A stretch of 35,437 bases of DNA from Prevotellamassilia sp. Lineage in GTDB: Bacteria > Bacteroidota > Bacteroidia > Bacteroidales > Bacteroidaceae. Where the stretch lies: positions 1-35,437 of the forward strand of contig VSQE01000014.1 in the NCBI GenBank assembly GCA_009775705.1. The letters are read 5' to 3'. Numbering within the stretch: the stretch's first letter is position 1; every line of letters starts with the position of its first letter. Both the position numbers and the translations under genes were made by a program. Positions 1 through 10,200 of the stretch are shown in pieces. The notes under the pieces are model-generated. The model was given only the letters and a program-made list of their open reading frames with translations, made no database searches and was not told where the DNA came from.

Positions 1-2
1 GT

Positions 3-3000
3 CGGGGGGGCGAGATCTCGGGGTTCGAGTTGTACCTGCCTGGCTCGCACCTGGCGGAAGAGGGGCTGACGGCAACGTATGATGCCAGAGGTGGTGTGGA
101 GGCTTTTTGGCGTTCGCTGCGACTGGCGGGGAGGCTGACGGGGGCACGTGTGGATACGAGAGATATAGCTCCACTTTTGCCGCGTCTGGCGGGGATGGAT
201 CGGGTGGTGACGTTCTCGGCGGACTTCCGGGTGGGGCCGCGGCGTGTGGACCTGAGGCGCGTCAGTGTCAGGGAGCAGCGGGCAGGAATTGTTTTGGACG
301 GTGACTGTTCGTTGCTACGCGAAGGCGGACGGGTGACGGGAGCAGACGGAGTTGTGAGAAGCCTGTGTGTGAAGACGGATTTCCTGACAGATATATTTGT
401 TCGTGTGTTCCGTGAGAAACAGCCTGAATTGCTGGCACGAGCGGGTGACCTGCGTTTCAAGGGACGGATGAGGTATGTGGCGAAGGGCCGCAGTGAGTTG
501 AAGGGTAGGCTGGGGAGTGATGCTGGGGAGTTGATGGCCGTGGCGACCCATGAGGATGGTCGTGTATCGGTGCGTTTGAAGACGGACGGTTTTCTCCCCG
601 TGGTTCTCTGGCCCGACCAGCCGAAACTGGGACCTGTAGCTTTCGATCTGAAGGGTGCCGCGGGCCTTTGTTCGGGAAAAATAGCTGAGGCCGAGGCGGC
701 TGTGACGGTAAAGCGGCTGGAATATGGCGGATATGAATACAAGGATATGCAGGTGCAGGGAGACTGGAAGCGAAATGTGGCGGAATTGACGCTGCGGAGC
801 AACGACTCCCATTTGAATCTGACGGCACGGGTAGAAGGACGTTTTGACGGAAGAAAACTCGGTGCGACCCGCCTTGTGGCAGAGGTGCGCAATCTGTCGC
901 CGGCGATGTTGCATTGGACGGAGAAGTTCGGAAACTCCCGTTTTTCCGCCTCAGTGGATGCGGACATCCGCAGTTTTGATAGCCTGCATCCTGAGGGCAC
1001 CCTCCGTGTGAGCGATTTCAATATGAAAAAGGAGAAAGATGCTTATCATTTGGATGAATTGCAACTTTCGATTGCTCAGGGAGGGAAGGGTAGTCGCGTG
1101 AGCCTGCGCAGCGATTTTGCCCATGCCGAAATGGAGGGTCCTTTATCCGTTACGGACTTGCGTGTTTGTCTGGACAATATGCTGGGACGCTCCCTACCCG
1201 GATGGAAGGAGGTGAAGGATAGCCGAGATTCATGGCGTTTTACGGCCCGTTTGAAAAAGACCGATTTTTTGAACGAACTGTTCGGAGTTCCTCTGAATCT
1301 GGAAGGACCTGTCGAGGCCGAGGGGACTCTGAGGGCGGATGGCGAGAGAAACTTCGTGACCGTTCGGACAGATGGGCTGGAATATGATGGGATGGCATTG
1401 CGCAAACTACGGTTATACCTGTCTGGAACAGGTTCGCAGACTTCTTTTCTCGCGCAGGTGGAGAAGAATATAGGGGGCACGGATATGAAATTCGTGCTGG
1501 ATGCACGTACCCGGGAGGGAGAGTTGTTGACAGAGTTGGCGTGGGATGACGGACAGACGCACAAGTACTGTGGAAAGGTAAGCGCGCATACCGCAATAGG
1601 GAAACCGGCCCTTGGGGCAGAGAGGGTATTGGAGACGAGGATCATCCCCACTTCCGTGACGGTGAACGATTCTCTTTGGAGGGTGTCTTCCGGGAGTTTC
1701 TTTTTGGGGAAGGAAAAGCTGGAAATCAATGATTTTCAGCTGAGCCATAAAGACGAGTTCTTGGTGGTAGACGGCGGGTTGTCGCGCGATAGTAACGATT
1801 CGTTGGTGATAGATCTGAACAATATAGACGTGGAGTATATATTGAATCTGGTGGACTTCCATGCTGTAGACTTCTCGGGATATGCCACCGGAAAGTTCAA
1901 GTTGTCCAAGTCTCCGGACCGTCCGCTTTTTACGACCCGGCTCAATGTCTCCGGTTTCAAGTTCAATGATGCCTATCTGGGCGAAGCCGATATTCGCGGA
2001 CGGTGGAATCGGGCCGAAAAACGGATAGAATTGGATGCTCTGATGAGGGAAGACGGGGTGGGAGAAACCCGTGTCAGCGGTTATGTATCGCCTTCTGCAA
2101 AGAAACTGGATCTGGACATCAGGAGCAAAAATACCAACTTGCGGTTCCTTCAAAGATATGTGGCCGACATCTTTTCTGGTCTGAAAGGACGGACCACAGG
2201 CCGCTGTCACCTTTTTGGCCCCTTCAAGCAGTTGGATTTCGAAGGACAGGAAAAGGCCGAGGTAAGTGCTCATTTGCTTTCCACGGGTGTGGAATACTCC
2301 CTGTCCGGAGGTAGTGTGGAAATAACTCCCGGCAGGTTCTCTTTTAAGGATTTCGATATCAAGGACAAAGGGAATGGAAGCGGACGTGTGAGCGGGTATC
2401 TGACGCATTCCCATTTGAGCGATCTCCGTTATCTTTTTGATGTCCGGGCCGATCGGCTTCTGGTATATGACAAGTCGCAAGAGGTGGGCATGCCCTTCTA
2501 CTCGACCACCTACGGAACAGGAACCATGCGGCTGGAGGGCCGGCCCGGAGCGTTTAACGCAGACATCAACATACGTCCCGAAGCCCGTACCCAGTTTGTC
2601 TATACGATAGATACGCCGGATACATTCGGCGATGTGCAGCTTGTCAGTTTTGAGGACAAGACGCGTCGGTCGGCTGTCGGAACCGATGACGGCGAGGCGA
2701 AGCCTGATCCGAAAAAGGAGCCGCCGTCGTCAACCGATATCCGTTTGAACTTTCTGGTGGACATGAACCCAGATGCTACGCTGAAAGTTATCATGGACGA
2801 AAAATCCGGAGACAATATCGTAGTCAACGGACGGGGAACCATCCGTGCATCTTTCTACAACAAAGGACATTTTGAGATGTTCGGTACCTATACTGTAGAG
2901 CGGGGGACCTATAAGATGAGCATACAGGATCTGATTCGCAAGGATTTTGAGCTGGCTTCCGGCGGACGCATCGTTTTTGCCGGTGATCCTTTTGATGGGA

Positions 3001-3767
3001 ATCTGGACCTGCGGGCCGTATATGTGGTCAACTCGGCATCCTTGAGCGATTTGAACATCGGGACGGGATTCAGTGAGAACACGGCTCGGGTCAACTGCAT
3101 TCTGGACTTCAGTGGCAAGGTACATTCTCCCCAAGTTAGTTTCGATTTGGAGCTGCCCACAGTGAGCGATGATGAGGAGCAGATGGTGCGTAACCTGATC
3201 CGGACCGAGGAAGATATGAATATGCAGATTATCTATCTGTTGGGTGTGGGACGTTTCTATACTTATGACTATGGCAATACGGAGACGGCAACACGTCAGT
3301 CACAGTCTGCGGTCGCAATGAAATCATTCCTTTCCAATACGTTGAGCAGTCAGTTAAACAGCATCCTCTCGAATGCTATCGGTTCGTCCAACTGGACTTT
3401 CGGCACAAACCTCAGTACAGGTAGTGTGGGATGGAGCGATATGGAGGTGGACGGACTTTTGAGTGGAAGACTGCTCAACAATCGGTTGATTTTTAACGGA
3501 AATTTCGGTTATAGGGAACGTACGACTTCCTCAACGAATTTTGTAGGCGATTTTGATCTCCGGTATTTGCTTACACCTAACGGAAGCGTAAGCCTCAAAG
3601 CCTATAGTGAGACCAATGACCGTTATTTCTCAAAGTCTTCCCTGACCACGCAGGGAGGAGGAATCATGTTGAAGCGTGACTTTTCCAATCTGAAGGATCT
3701 GTTCACGGTAAAGAAAAAGCGCAAGCGGAAAAAGGCGGAGACGGATATATCCCGCGATGGGCAATGA
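3..3767 (+). CDS. tamB: TamB-like translocation and assembly module protein, 5'-truncated
   Basis: This is the C-terminal 1254 residues of a TamB/DUF490 protein; the frame is open to the left edge, so the TTG at position 30 is not a real start. TamB proteins are long periplasm-spanning beta-strand 'bridges' thought to act with an Omp85 partner in outer-membrane protein insertion or lipid transport. The visible protein is built of repeated amphipathic strand segments. A region of about residues 880-1230 carries the conserved TamB domain, and the end has the typical 'GGIMLKRDFSNLKDLF' pattern followed by a Lys/Arg-rich tail. Bacteroidetes homologues are about 1450-1550 residues, so roughly 200-300 are missing upstream. 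A strong terminator follows at 3852. Family assignment is from overall pattern and the C-terminal motif. Confidence 0.9.
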   Translation, partial: RGGEISGFELYLPGSHLAEEGLTATYDARGGVEAFWRSLRLAGRLTGARVDTRDIAPLLPRLAGMDRVVTFSADFRVGPRRVDLRRVSVREQRAGIVLDGDCSLLREGGRVTGADGVVRSLCVKTDFLTDIFVRVFREKQPELLARAGDLRFKGRMRYVAKGRSELKGRLGSDAGELMAVATHEDGRVSVRLKTDGFLPVVLWPDQPKLGPVAFDLKGAAGLCSGKIAEAEAAVTVKRLEYGGYEYKDMQVQGDWKRNVAELTLRSNDSHLNLTARVEGRFDGRKLGATRLVAEVRNLSPAMLHWTEKFGNSRFSASVDADIRSFDSLHPEGTLRVSDFNMKKEKDAYHLDELQLSIAQGGKGSRVSLRSDFAHAEMEGPLSVTDLRVCLDNMLGRSLPGWKEVKDSRDSWRFTARLKKTDFLNELFGVPLNLEGPVEAEGTLRADGERNFVTVRTDGLEYDGMALRKLRLYLSGTGSQTSFLAQVEKNIGGTDMKFVLDARTREGELLTELAWDDGQTHKYCGKVSAHTAIGKPALGAERVLETRIIPTSVTVNDSLWRVSSGSFFLGKEKLEINDFQLSHKDEFLVVDGGLSRDSNDSLVIDLNNIDVEYILNLVDFHAVDFSGYATGKFKLSKSPDRPLFTTRLNVSGFKFNDAYLGEADIRGRWNRAEKRIELDALMREDGVGETRVSGYVSPSAKKLDLDIRSKNTNLRFLQRYVADIFSGLKGRTTGRCHLFGPFKQLDFEGQEKAEVSAHLLSTGVEYSLSGGSVEITPGRFSFKDFDIKDKGNGSGRVSGYLTHSHLSDLRYLFDVRADRLLVYDKSQEVGMPFYSTTYGTGTMRLEGRPGAFNADINIRPEARTQFVYTIDTPDTFGDVQLVSFEDKTRRSAVGTDDGEAKPDPKKEPPSSTDIRLNFLVDMNPDATLKVIMDEKSGDNIVVNGRGTIRASFYNKGHFEMFGTYTVERGTYKMSIQDLIRKDFELASGGRIVFAGDPFDGNLDLRAVYVVNSASLSDLNIGTGFSENTARVNCILDFSGKVHSPQVSFDLELPTVSDDEEQMVRNLIRTEEDMNMQIIYLLGVGRFYTYDYGNTETATRQSQSAVAMKSFLSNTLSSQLNSILSNAIGSSNWTFGTNLSTGSVGWSDMEVDGLLSGRLLNNRLIFNGNFGYRERTTSSTNFVGDFDLRYLLTPNGSVSLKAYSETNDRYFSKSSLTTQGGGIMLKRDFSNLKDLFTVKKKRKRKKAETDISRDGQ

Positions 3768-3851
3768 GAAATTGTGGCCGTTGGAGAAAGAAGAATGTGT
3801 ACTTTTGTTCATGGTTATTGGATTTTTTAGATAGAAACAAGGATAACCGTT

Positions 3852-3890
3852 AAGGCTGAATTCCAGGCGAGGATTCCAGCCTTATTTTTG
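3852..3890 (+). terminator. Rho-independent terminator after tamB
   Basis: A near-perfect 13-base stem (AAGGCTGAATTCC pairing with GGATTCCAGCCTT, one mismatch) has a short loop and is followed by ATTTTTG. It lies 85 bases after the tamB stop and ends that transcript before the IS remnant. Confidence 0.8.
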
Positions 3891-3942
3891 AAGCCTATGA
3901 AAAAGGTTTATCGGATTGTAGAGTCAACCAGCAAGTGCAACA

Positions 3943-4383
3943 TTACAAAATATTTTTGAAAAAGACTTCGGTAGGTGTATAGAAATTGAGTTTTAGTCTT
4001 GGCCTTGCATTAATTTTGTTTCTCACGATCCTTATTTTTGCATCCGTAACAGAACTGATGTCTGTTCCTTTCGGTATGTACTGCCTTACCAGTTTGTTTT
4101 CGTTCTCCACCGCGCCTTTCTGCCAGGAGCTGTATGAGTCTGCAAAGAAGACAGGTACATTCAGCATTCTTGTTATCCACTCATGTTGCGCAAACTCGCT
4201 TCCATTGTCCGTTGTTATGGTTTTAAGCGCGTCTCCCTTATATGGCAAGAGCAGCCTCCAGCCAACCTTTGCCAGCGGCATGGCCTTATTCCCATGCCTG
4301 AGTTTTTCCATGAGCAGGAAGTTGGTGCTTCTCTCCACAAGTGTCAGTATGGCATTGCCTGCCTTTGCTCTCGGGTTAAGTGC
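3943..4383 (-). pseudogene. IS30-family transposase, C-terminal remnant
   Basis: The frame encodes the C-terminal two-fifths of an IS30-type DDE transposase. Visible are the strand around 'ILTLVERSTNFLLMEKL', the second catalytic Asp in 'TTDNGSEFAQH', the catalytic Glu in 'KGAVENENKLVRQYIPKGTD' and the terminal 'NARPRLKLNFYTPTEVFF'. Family members are about 320-390 residues; here only about 146 codons remain before an in-frame stop at 4384-4386, and the N-terminal HTH and first catalytic Asp are absent. The possible start (GTG at 4338) is only the first start-like codon in the remnant. Bases 3915-3942 (TGTTGCACTTGCTGGTTGAC on the minus strand) may be the surviving terminal inverted repeat, but no partner copy was found in the window. 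It is not expected to be active. Confidence 0.85.
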
Positions 4384-4396
4384 TTATACATAATTT

Positions 4397-4461
4397 GCAA
4401 TACAAAAGTAATTAATCTGTCTGAGGGAGGCCGCGGTCTCCCTTTTTTATTTTTGTATTGC
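4397..4461. repeat. 11-bp inverted repeat enclosing a GC hairpin and divergent promoter-like boxes
   Basis: GCAATACAAAA at 4397-4407 is repeated as its exact reverse complement at 4451-4461. Between them is a GC-rich hairpin (GGGAGGC/GGTCTCCC, 4425-4442) followed by six T. Each arm overlaps a Bacteroidetes -7-like box reading outward: TACTTTTG on the minus strand and TATTTTTG (4448-4455) on the plus strand. The hairpin looks like a plus-strand terminator, but no plus-strand gene precedes it. It may be a relic of the insertion that left the transposase remnant, or a small mobile element. Confidence 0.6.
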
Positions 4462-4578
4462 TGGCAACTCTTCGGGATTTCGGGTATTCAGAGAGCCTGA
4501 TAGTATCTTTTGCCTTTTTCATGTTGTGGTGAAGAATAATTCTTGTGTCTGTTTAGAGGGAATCTCATGGATTTTATC

Positions 4579-4586
4579 TAAATTTG
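4579..4586 (+). promoter_or_regulatory. Promoter -7 box for valS
   Basis: TAAATTTG matches the Bacteroidetes -7 consensus TAnnTTTG and lies 46 bases before the valS start. The -33 element is weak (TTTA at 4552, slightly too far). Confidence 0.5.
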
Positions 4587-4632
4587 CATAATTATATACA
4601 TTACTTTAAAACAAGACAATACAATAGGAACG

Positions 4633-7269
4633 ATGGAATTAGCTAGCAAGTACAATCCGGAGGAAGTGGAAGGTAAATGGTACCGGTATTGGATGGACAA
4701 TCGGTTGTTTAGTTCTAAACCCGACAATCGCGAGCCTTATACAGTGGTGATACCGCCTCCCAACGTAACGGGAATACTTCACATGGGCCACATGTTGAAC
4801 GAGACGATTCAGGACATTTTGGTGCGTCGTGCCCGTATGGAAGGCAAGAATGCTTGCTGGGTTCCGGGAACAGACCATGCCTCAATTGCGACAGAGGCCA
4901 AAGTGGTGAACCGTTTGGCTGAGAAGGGCATAAAAAAGAGCGATCTGACGAGAGATGAGTTCCTGAAGCATGCGTGGGACTGGACGGAAGAACACGGAGG
5001 TATTATTCTGAAACAGTTGCAGCGCATAGGCGCTTCGTGCGATTGGGAACGGACGGCATTTACGATGGACGAAGAACGATCGAAAAGTGTGATCAAGGTT
5101 TTTGTGGATCTGTATGACAAAGGATTGATATATCGTGGTGTGCGAATGGTGAACTGGGATCCGAAAGCCCGGACCGCCCTTTCGGACGAAGAAGTTATCT
5201 ATAAGGAAGAACATAGCAAATTGTACTATCTTCGCTACAAGGTGGAGGGAGATGCGGAAGGACGTTATGCCGTAGTGGCAACCACCCGTCCCGAAACCAT
5301 TATGGGAGATACGGCCATGTGTATCAATCCGAACGATCCAAAAAACGAGTGGCTGAAAGGAAAGAAAGTGATAGTTCCGCTTGTAGGACGTGCCATCCCC
5401 GTGATAGAAGACGATTATGTGGATGTAGAGTTCGGTACGGGCTGTCTGAAAGTCACGCCGGCTCATGACGTAAACGACTATATGTTGGGCGAGAAACACA
5501 ACTTGCAGAGCATAGACATATTCAATGACAACGGTACGCTTTCCGAGGCTGCCGGAATGTATGTGGGACAAGACCGCTTTGAGGTGCGCCGCCAAATAGA
5601 GAAAGATCTGGAGGCGGCCGGATTGCTGGAAAAGGTGGAGGCATATATCAATAAGGTGGGATGTTCGGAGCGTACGGGTGTTCCCATTGAGCCGAAACTG
5701 TCCATGCAGTGGTTCCTGAAAATGCGTCATTTTGCGGATCTGGCATTGCCTCCCGTTCTGAACGATGAAATTAAATTCTATCCGGCCAAGTATAAGAACA
5801 CTTACCGTCATTGGCTGGAGAACATAAAGGACTGGTGTATTTCCCGCCAATTGTGGTGGGGCCATCGTATTCCGGCATATTATCTGCCGGAAGGAGGGTA
5901 TGTCGTAGCGGAGTCTGCGGAAGAAGCCCTGCGCCTGGCCAAGGAAAAGAGTGGCAATCTGAATCTGACTGCCGAAGATCTGAGACAGGACGAGGATGCG
6001 CTTGATACATGGTTCTCTTCTTGGTTGTGGCCCATTTCTCTTTTCAAGGGGATCAATGAGCCGGGCAATGATGAATTCAACTATTATTATCCTACCTGCG
6101 ATCTTGTGACGGGACCGGACATCATTTTCTTCTGGGTGGCCCGTATGATTATGGCCGGTTACGAATACACAGAAAAAATGCCTTTCCGCAATGTGTATTT
6201 CACCGGTATCGTGCGTGATAAACTGGGACGCAAGATGTCCAAGCAATTGGGAAATTCTCCGGATCCGCTCCAGCTGATCGATAAGTTCGGAGCCGATGGA
6301 GTACGTATGGGAATGATGCTGTCTGCTCCGGCGGGAAATGACATCTTGTTTGACGAGAACTTGTGTGAGCAGGGACGGAATTTCTGCAACAAGATATGGA
6401 ATGCTTTCCGGCTGGTACAGGGATGGGAAAACAGTGTCGATATACCTCAGCCCGAGATGGCGCGTATCGCGATAGAATGGTTCGGCGCGCAATTGCGGAA
6501 AAGTGCGGCGGAAATAGCGGACCTGTTCAAGAAGTACCGTTTGAGCGAGGCCTTGATGGAAGTGTACAGGTTGTTCTGGGACGAGTTCTCGGGCTGGTAT
6601 CTTGAAATGATAAAACCGGCATACGGACAGCCTATAGATGAGGCAACTTACAAGGTGACGCTCGGTTACTTTAATGATCTGTTGCATTTGCTTCATCCGT
6701 TTATGCCTTTTATCACGGAAGAACTTTGGCAACATCTCTATGAACGCAAGGAGGGAGAGAGCATCATGGTAAGTCCGCAGGACATAAAGGCTCCGCAGGA
6801 CGGTGATGTCAGACTGATCGAGGATATGGAGTTCGTAAAGGACATCATAAGTGGCGTGCGGTCTGTGCGCAACTCAAAGAACATACCTCCGAAAGAAAAG
6901 CTCGAAGTGCAGATCGTAGGCGGTAATCCGGTTGCTGCGTATGATTGTGTTGTTACCAAAATGGCCAATGTGGGCAGTTTGGTTTCTGTAACCTCCAAGA
7001 GCGCAGGTGTGTCTTCCTTTATTGTCGGAACGACGGAATATGCCGTCTTGCTGGATAAACTGATTGATGTGGATGCGGAAATTGAAAAGGCGGAAGCGGA
7101 ATTGGTGCGTCTGAACGGTTTTTTAGCAGGTATTGACAAGAAACTCTTGAACGAGCGTTTTGTTTCCAACGCCCCTGCTGAGGTGGTGAATCTTGAACGC
7201 AAGAAGAAGGAAGATACGGAAACCAAAATTGCCGTGTTGAAGGCAACACTTGACAATCTGAGGAAATAA
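4633..7269 (+). CDS. valS: Valyl-tRNA synthetase
   Basis: Class I aminoacyl-tRNA synthetase that charges tRNA-Val with valine in the cytoplasm. The 878-residue length is normal. The nucleotide-binding HIGH motif is seen as His50-Met-Gly-His53 in 'PPPNVTGILHMGHMLN' and the KMSKS loop as Lys534-Met-Ser-Lys537 followed by Gln. The editing (CP1) region lies between them, with 'TTRPETIMGDTA' typical of ValS and related enzymes. The C-terminal 70 residues form the charged coiled-coil arm characteristic of ValS ('EIEKAEAELVRLNGFLAGID'). The ATG at 4633 places the conserved 'YNPEEVEGKWY' at the N-terminus as in the family. The next gene starts 19 bases after the stop, so the two may share a transcript. 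Confidence 0.98.
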   Translation: MELASKYNPEEVEGKWYRYWMDNRLFSSKPDNREPYTVVIPPPNVTGILHMGHMLNETIQDILVRRARMEGKNACWVPGTDHASIATEAKVVNRLAEKGIKKSDLTRDEFLKHAWDWTEEHGGIILKQLQRIGASCDWERTAFTMDEERSKSVIKVFVDLYDKGLIYRGVRMVNWDPKARTALSDEEVIYKEEHSKLYYLRYKVEGDAEGRYAVVATTRPETIMGDTAMCINPNDPKNEWLKGKKVIVPLVGRAIPVIEDDYVDVEFGTGCLKVTPAHDVNDYMLGEKHNLQSIDIFNDNGTLSEAAGMYVGQDRFEVRRQIEKDLEAAGLLEKVEAYINKVGCSERTGVPIEPKLSMQWFLKMRHFADLALPPVLNDEIKFYPAKYKNTYRHWLENIKDWCISRQLWWGHRIPAYYLPEGGYVVAESAEEALRLAKEKSGNLNLTAEDLRQDEDALDTWFSSWLWPISLFKGINEPGNDEFNYYYPTCDLVTGPDIIFFWVARMIMAGYEYTEKMPFRNVYFTGIVRDKLGRKMSKQLGNSPDPLQLIDKFGADGVRMGMMLSAPAGNDILFDENLCEQGRNFCNKIWNAFRLVQGWENSVDIPQPEMARIAIEWFGAQLRKSAAEIADLFKKYRLSEALMEVYRLFWDEFSGWYLEMIKPAYGQPIDEATYKVTLGYFNDLLHLLHPFMPFITEELWQHLYERKEGESIMVSPQDIKAPQDGDVRLIEDMEFVKDIISGVRSVRNSKNIPPKEKLEVQIVGGNPVAAYDCVVTKMANVGSLVSVTSKSAGVSSFIVGTTEYAVLLDKLIDVDAEIEKAEAELVRLNGFLAGIDKKLLNERFVSNAPAEVVNLERKKKEDTETKIAVLKATLDNLRK

Positions 7270-7288
7270 TCTCCAAATTCAATATTAT

Positions 7289-10200
7289 ATGAAAAAAAGA
7301 AGTTTTATCGTAGGTGTTATGGTGCTGGCTTCGTCATTCCTTCCACAGGCAGTGATGTATGCTGACAACGTGTATTCCATTTACCCTGTGCCTCAGCAGC
7401 AGGTGGCGGTGGATGGTTCCACGAAAATAAGCAAGCAGGTTAATATCATAGCCGAGAGCGGCATTGACGAGGTAACCCGGCAGCGTGTCCTCGGAGTATT
7501 GGAAGATCACGGGCTGACGGGAACATTTTCTGATTCTCCGTCGGCAGATCTTGCCAATATCTATCTGGGTATAAACGGCTCTGGCGGGACCGCTGATATT
7601 GAGGCCACGGCTTTAGGCTTGAGCCGGGAAGTTTTTTCCAGACAGGGCAAGTATGATCGTCATTGTGTGGCTCTGACAGATAAAAACGGATGGGCGCAGA
7701 TCCTGATTCTCGGTGAGCATACCGATGCTACATTTTTCGGTCTGGCTTCGCTGGAGCAAATGTTAGATACGGATCCGAATGCATTGTCCTGTGTTATCAT
7801 TTACGATTATGCCGATCAGCAGAGCCGTGGTATCGTAGAGGGTTACTATGGTTATCCGTATACCGTCAGTGTGAAGAAGGATCTCATGAAATTCATGATG
7901 CGTCATAAAATGAACACTTATCTTTATGGTGCAAAGAGTGATCCCTATCATTCCCAATATTGGACACAAGCATACCCGACTTCTCTGACTGCCCAGCAGG
8001 AGAAAAACGGTTGGCTTTCTCAGGATATGGTGAGGGACATCACAAAAACATCGGCTTCCACGAAGGTGAACTTCATCTGGGCGATTCATCCGGGAAATGA
8101 TTTTCTGGGCAGTTCATCGGTGGTAAGCAATATCATGGGTAAATTTGACAAGATGTATCAGTTGGGCGTTCGTCAGTTCGCTGTTTTTGTGGACGATGTT
8201 GGCATTCCAAACACTGCGGAGAAATATAAGCTCAATGCGGACAGAGTTACCGAAATACAGCACGAACTGGAGCGGAAATACAATGCTTCCGGCGCGGTGC
8301 CTGCAGATACGGTAAAGCCGTTGCATTTTGTCCCTCAGATCTATTGCTCGAACTTCTCCAGTGGTGCGGCACAGCGCGAGGCTTTCTTTAGCGCTCTTGC
8401 CACTACTCCCGCTTCGGTTACGGTTTATACGACGGGATGGGGAGTATGGAGTGTACCCAACTCTTCAGATCTGTATGAGGTGAAACAGTACTTGAACAGG
8501 AATGTAGGCTGGTGGTGGAACTATCCCTGCAATGACAATGCAGACGGACAGATATACCCGATGGATACCTATTCGAATTTCTATGACATGCCTGCCGTGA
8601 ACAGCAATGCCACTTTGCCGACTGTTCTTGAAAACGGTTGCGGTATTGTCAGCAATCCCATGCAGCAGGGAGAAATTTCCAAGACTCCGCTTTTCAGTGT
8701 GGCCAATTATGCCTGGAATACAGGTGCCTTTAATAATAAGAGTAGCTGGGAAGCCTCTTTCCCGGCTATTGTGGGAAAAGAAAGGGCAGAGGCATACAAA
8801 ACGCTGGCTGAATACCTGCGTTATAATGACCCCTCAGAGTTGAACAGCCTGATCAATACGTATAAGGCAAGTCTGACCGGAAATATGCCGGTTCCCGAAA
8901 AATTGAAAGAGAAAATGACCGGCATCCTGAGCGCATGTTCGGTTCTTGAGGAGTTGAAGGAATCTTCGTCGGAAAGCGACCGGTTGCTTTACGCGGACTT
9001 GTCTCCCTGGTTGCTAAAGCTGAAACAGATGGCGACTTCCGTAAATATTCTTTTGGATGTTGCTTCTATGAGCAATGTTGACGAGGCAAAGTGGAGCACA
9101 TATATACAGCAGATCAAGGATGTGGATGGTCTTGAGACGGAGGAGGCCTATAAGGCATACGCTCTCGAAGGAATGGGTAATGGCATTTCCGTTTCCGTGC
9201 GTCCTTCACAGCCCTCCAACCGGTATCTTTATCCTTTTGTCACCTACATGAAAGAGAATGCGCTGAATGGCTATTTTATTTCTGAAGCTCAGACAAAAGC
9301 CACTAGATTCTCGAACAAGGAAAATTCCAAAGGCAACATGCTCACTTCTAAGGGTGTCGTTTCGCTGAGTGGTACCAACACGCTGGAAAAAGGTGAATAT
9401 GTGGGAATTGCTCTTCCTCAGCCTATGTTGCTGGCGGCCGTTGAGATTTCAGATACTTTGGCCGCCAACCATCAGATATTGTACTCCGATAACGGAAAGA
9501 CCTGGACTGTCTTTACCGATAAGGAGACACTCTTGTCCGCTTATGTCAAGTATATCTGTGTGAAAAATGAGCGGGAGGCAGCCGTGTCCATCCGTCTTAA
9601 CCGTAACGTGCTTAATCTTACGTTGCCCGTCGAGACGGAAATCGGCAGTACGACGATTCCCGAAGGTGCCGTATGGAACAACCATAACAAGGATTACATG
9701 ACCGACGGAAACTATTCTACATTCACATGCCTGAATCGGAACCAGCAGACGGGTGACTCATATACGGTTCGGCTTGCAGCAATGACAAAAATTGAGGATG
9801 TGCGCATCTGCATGGGGACAACGAACGGTGACTATATGAATGTGGGTAATGTTGAAGTTTCCGCAGACGGGAAAAGCTGGAAAAAACTCGTGGTGAAAGG
9901 AACCGCCAATCAGACGGATTTTCGAATGAGCAATCCGGCTGTTGTCAAATATTCCAATGAAATGTCATATTGCGATTTCAGAGGAGATGGGGTAGAGGCC
10001 CAGTATGTACGTCTTTATCTGAAAGAAGCCAACACCAGTAAATGGTTGCGTCTGTATGAAATCGAGGTCAATAAGCAGAGCTATAAGAATAAGTTCAAGC
10101 CTGTCTGCATAGATGCAGATGGTAATGCCATTGAGAAGCTGAATGACGGTAAAGGGTATACCGGTCTTGGCGAAGTGAAGAAGTCTATCTGCTATAATTT

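Noticed and set aside
4882..6735. A 617-codon open frame on the minus strand inside valS
   Set aside because: It is a shadow of the valS coding frame with no family resemblance.
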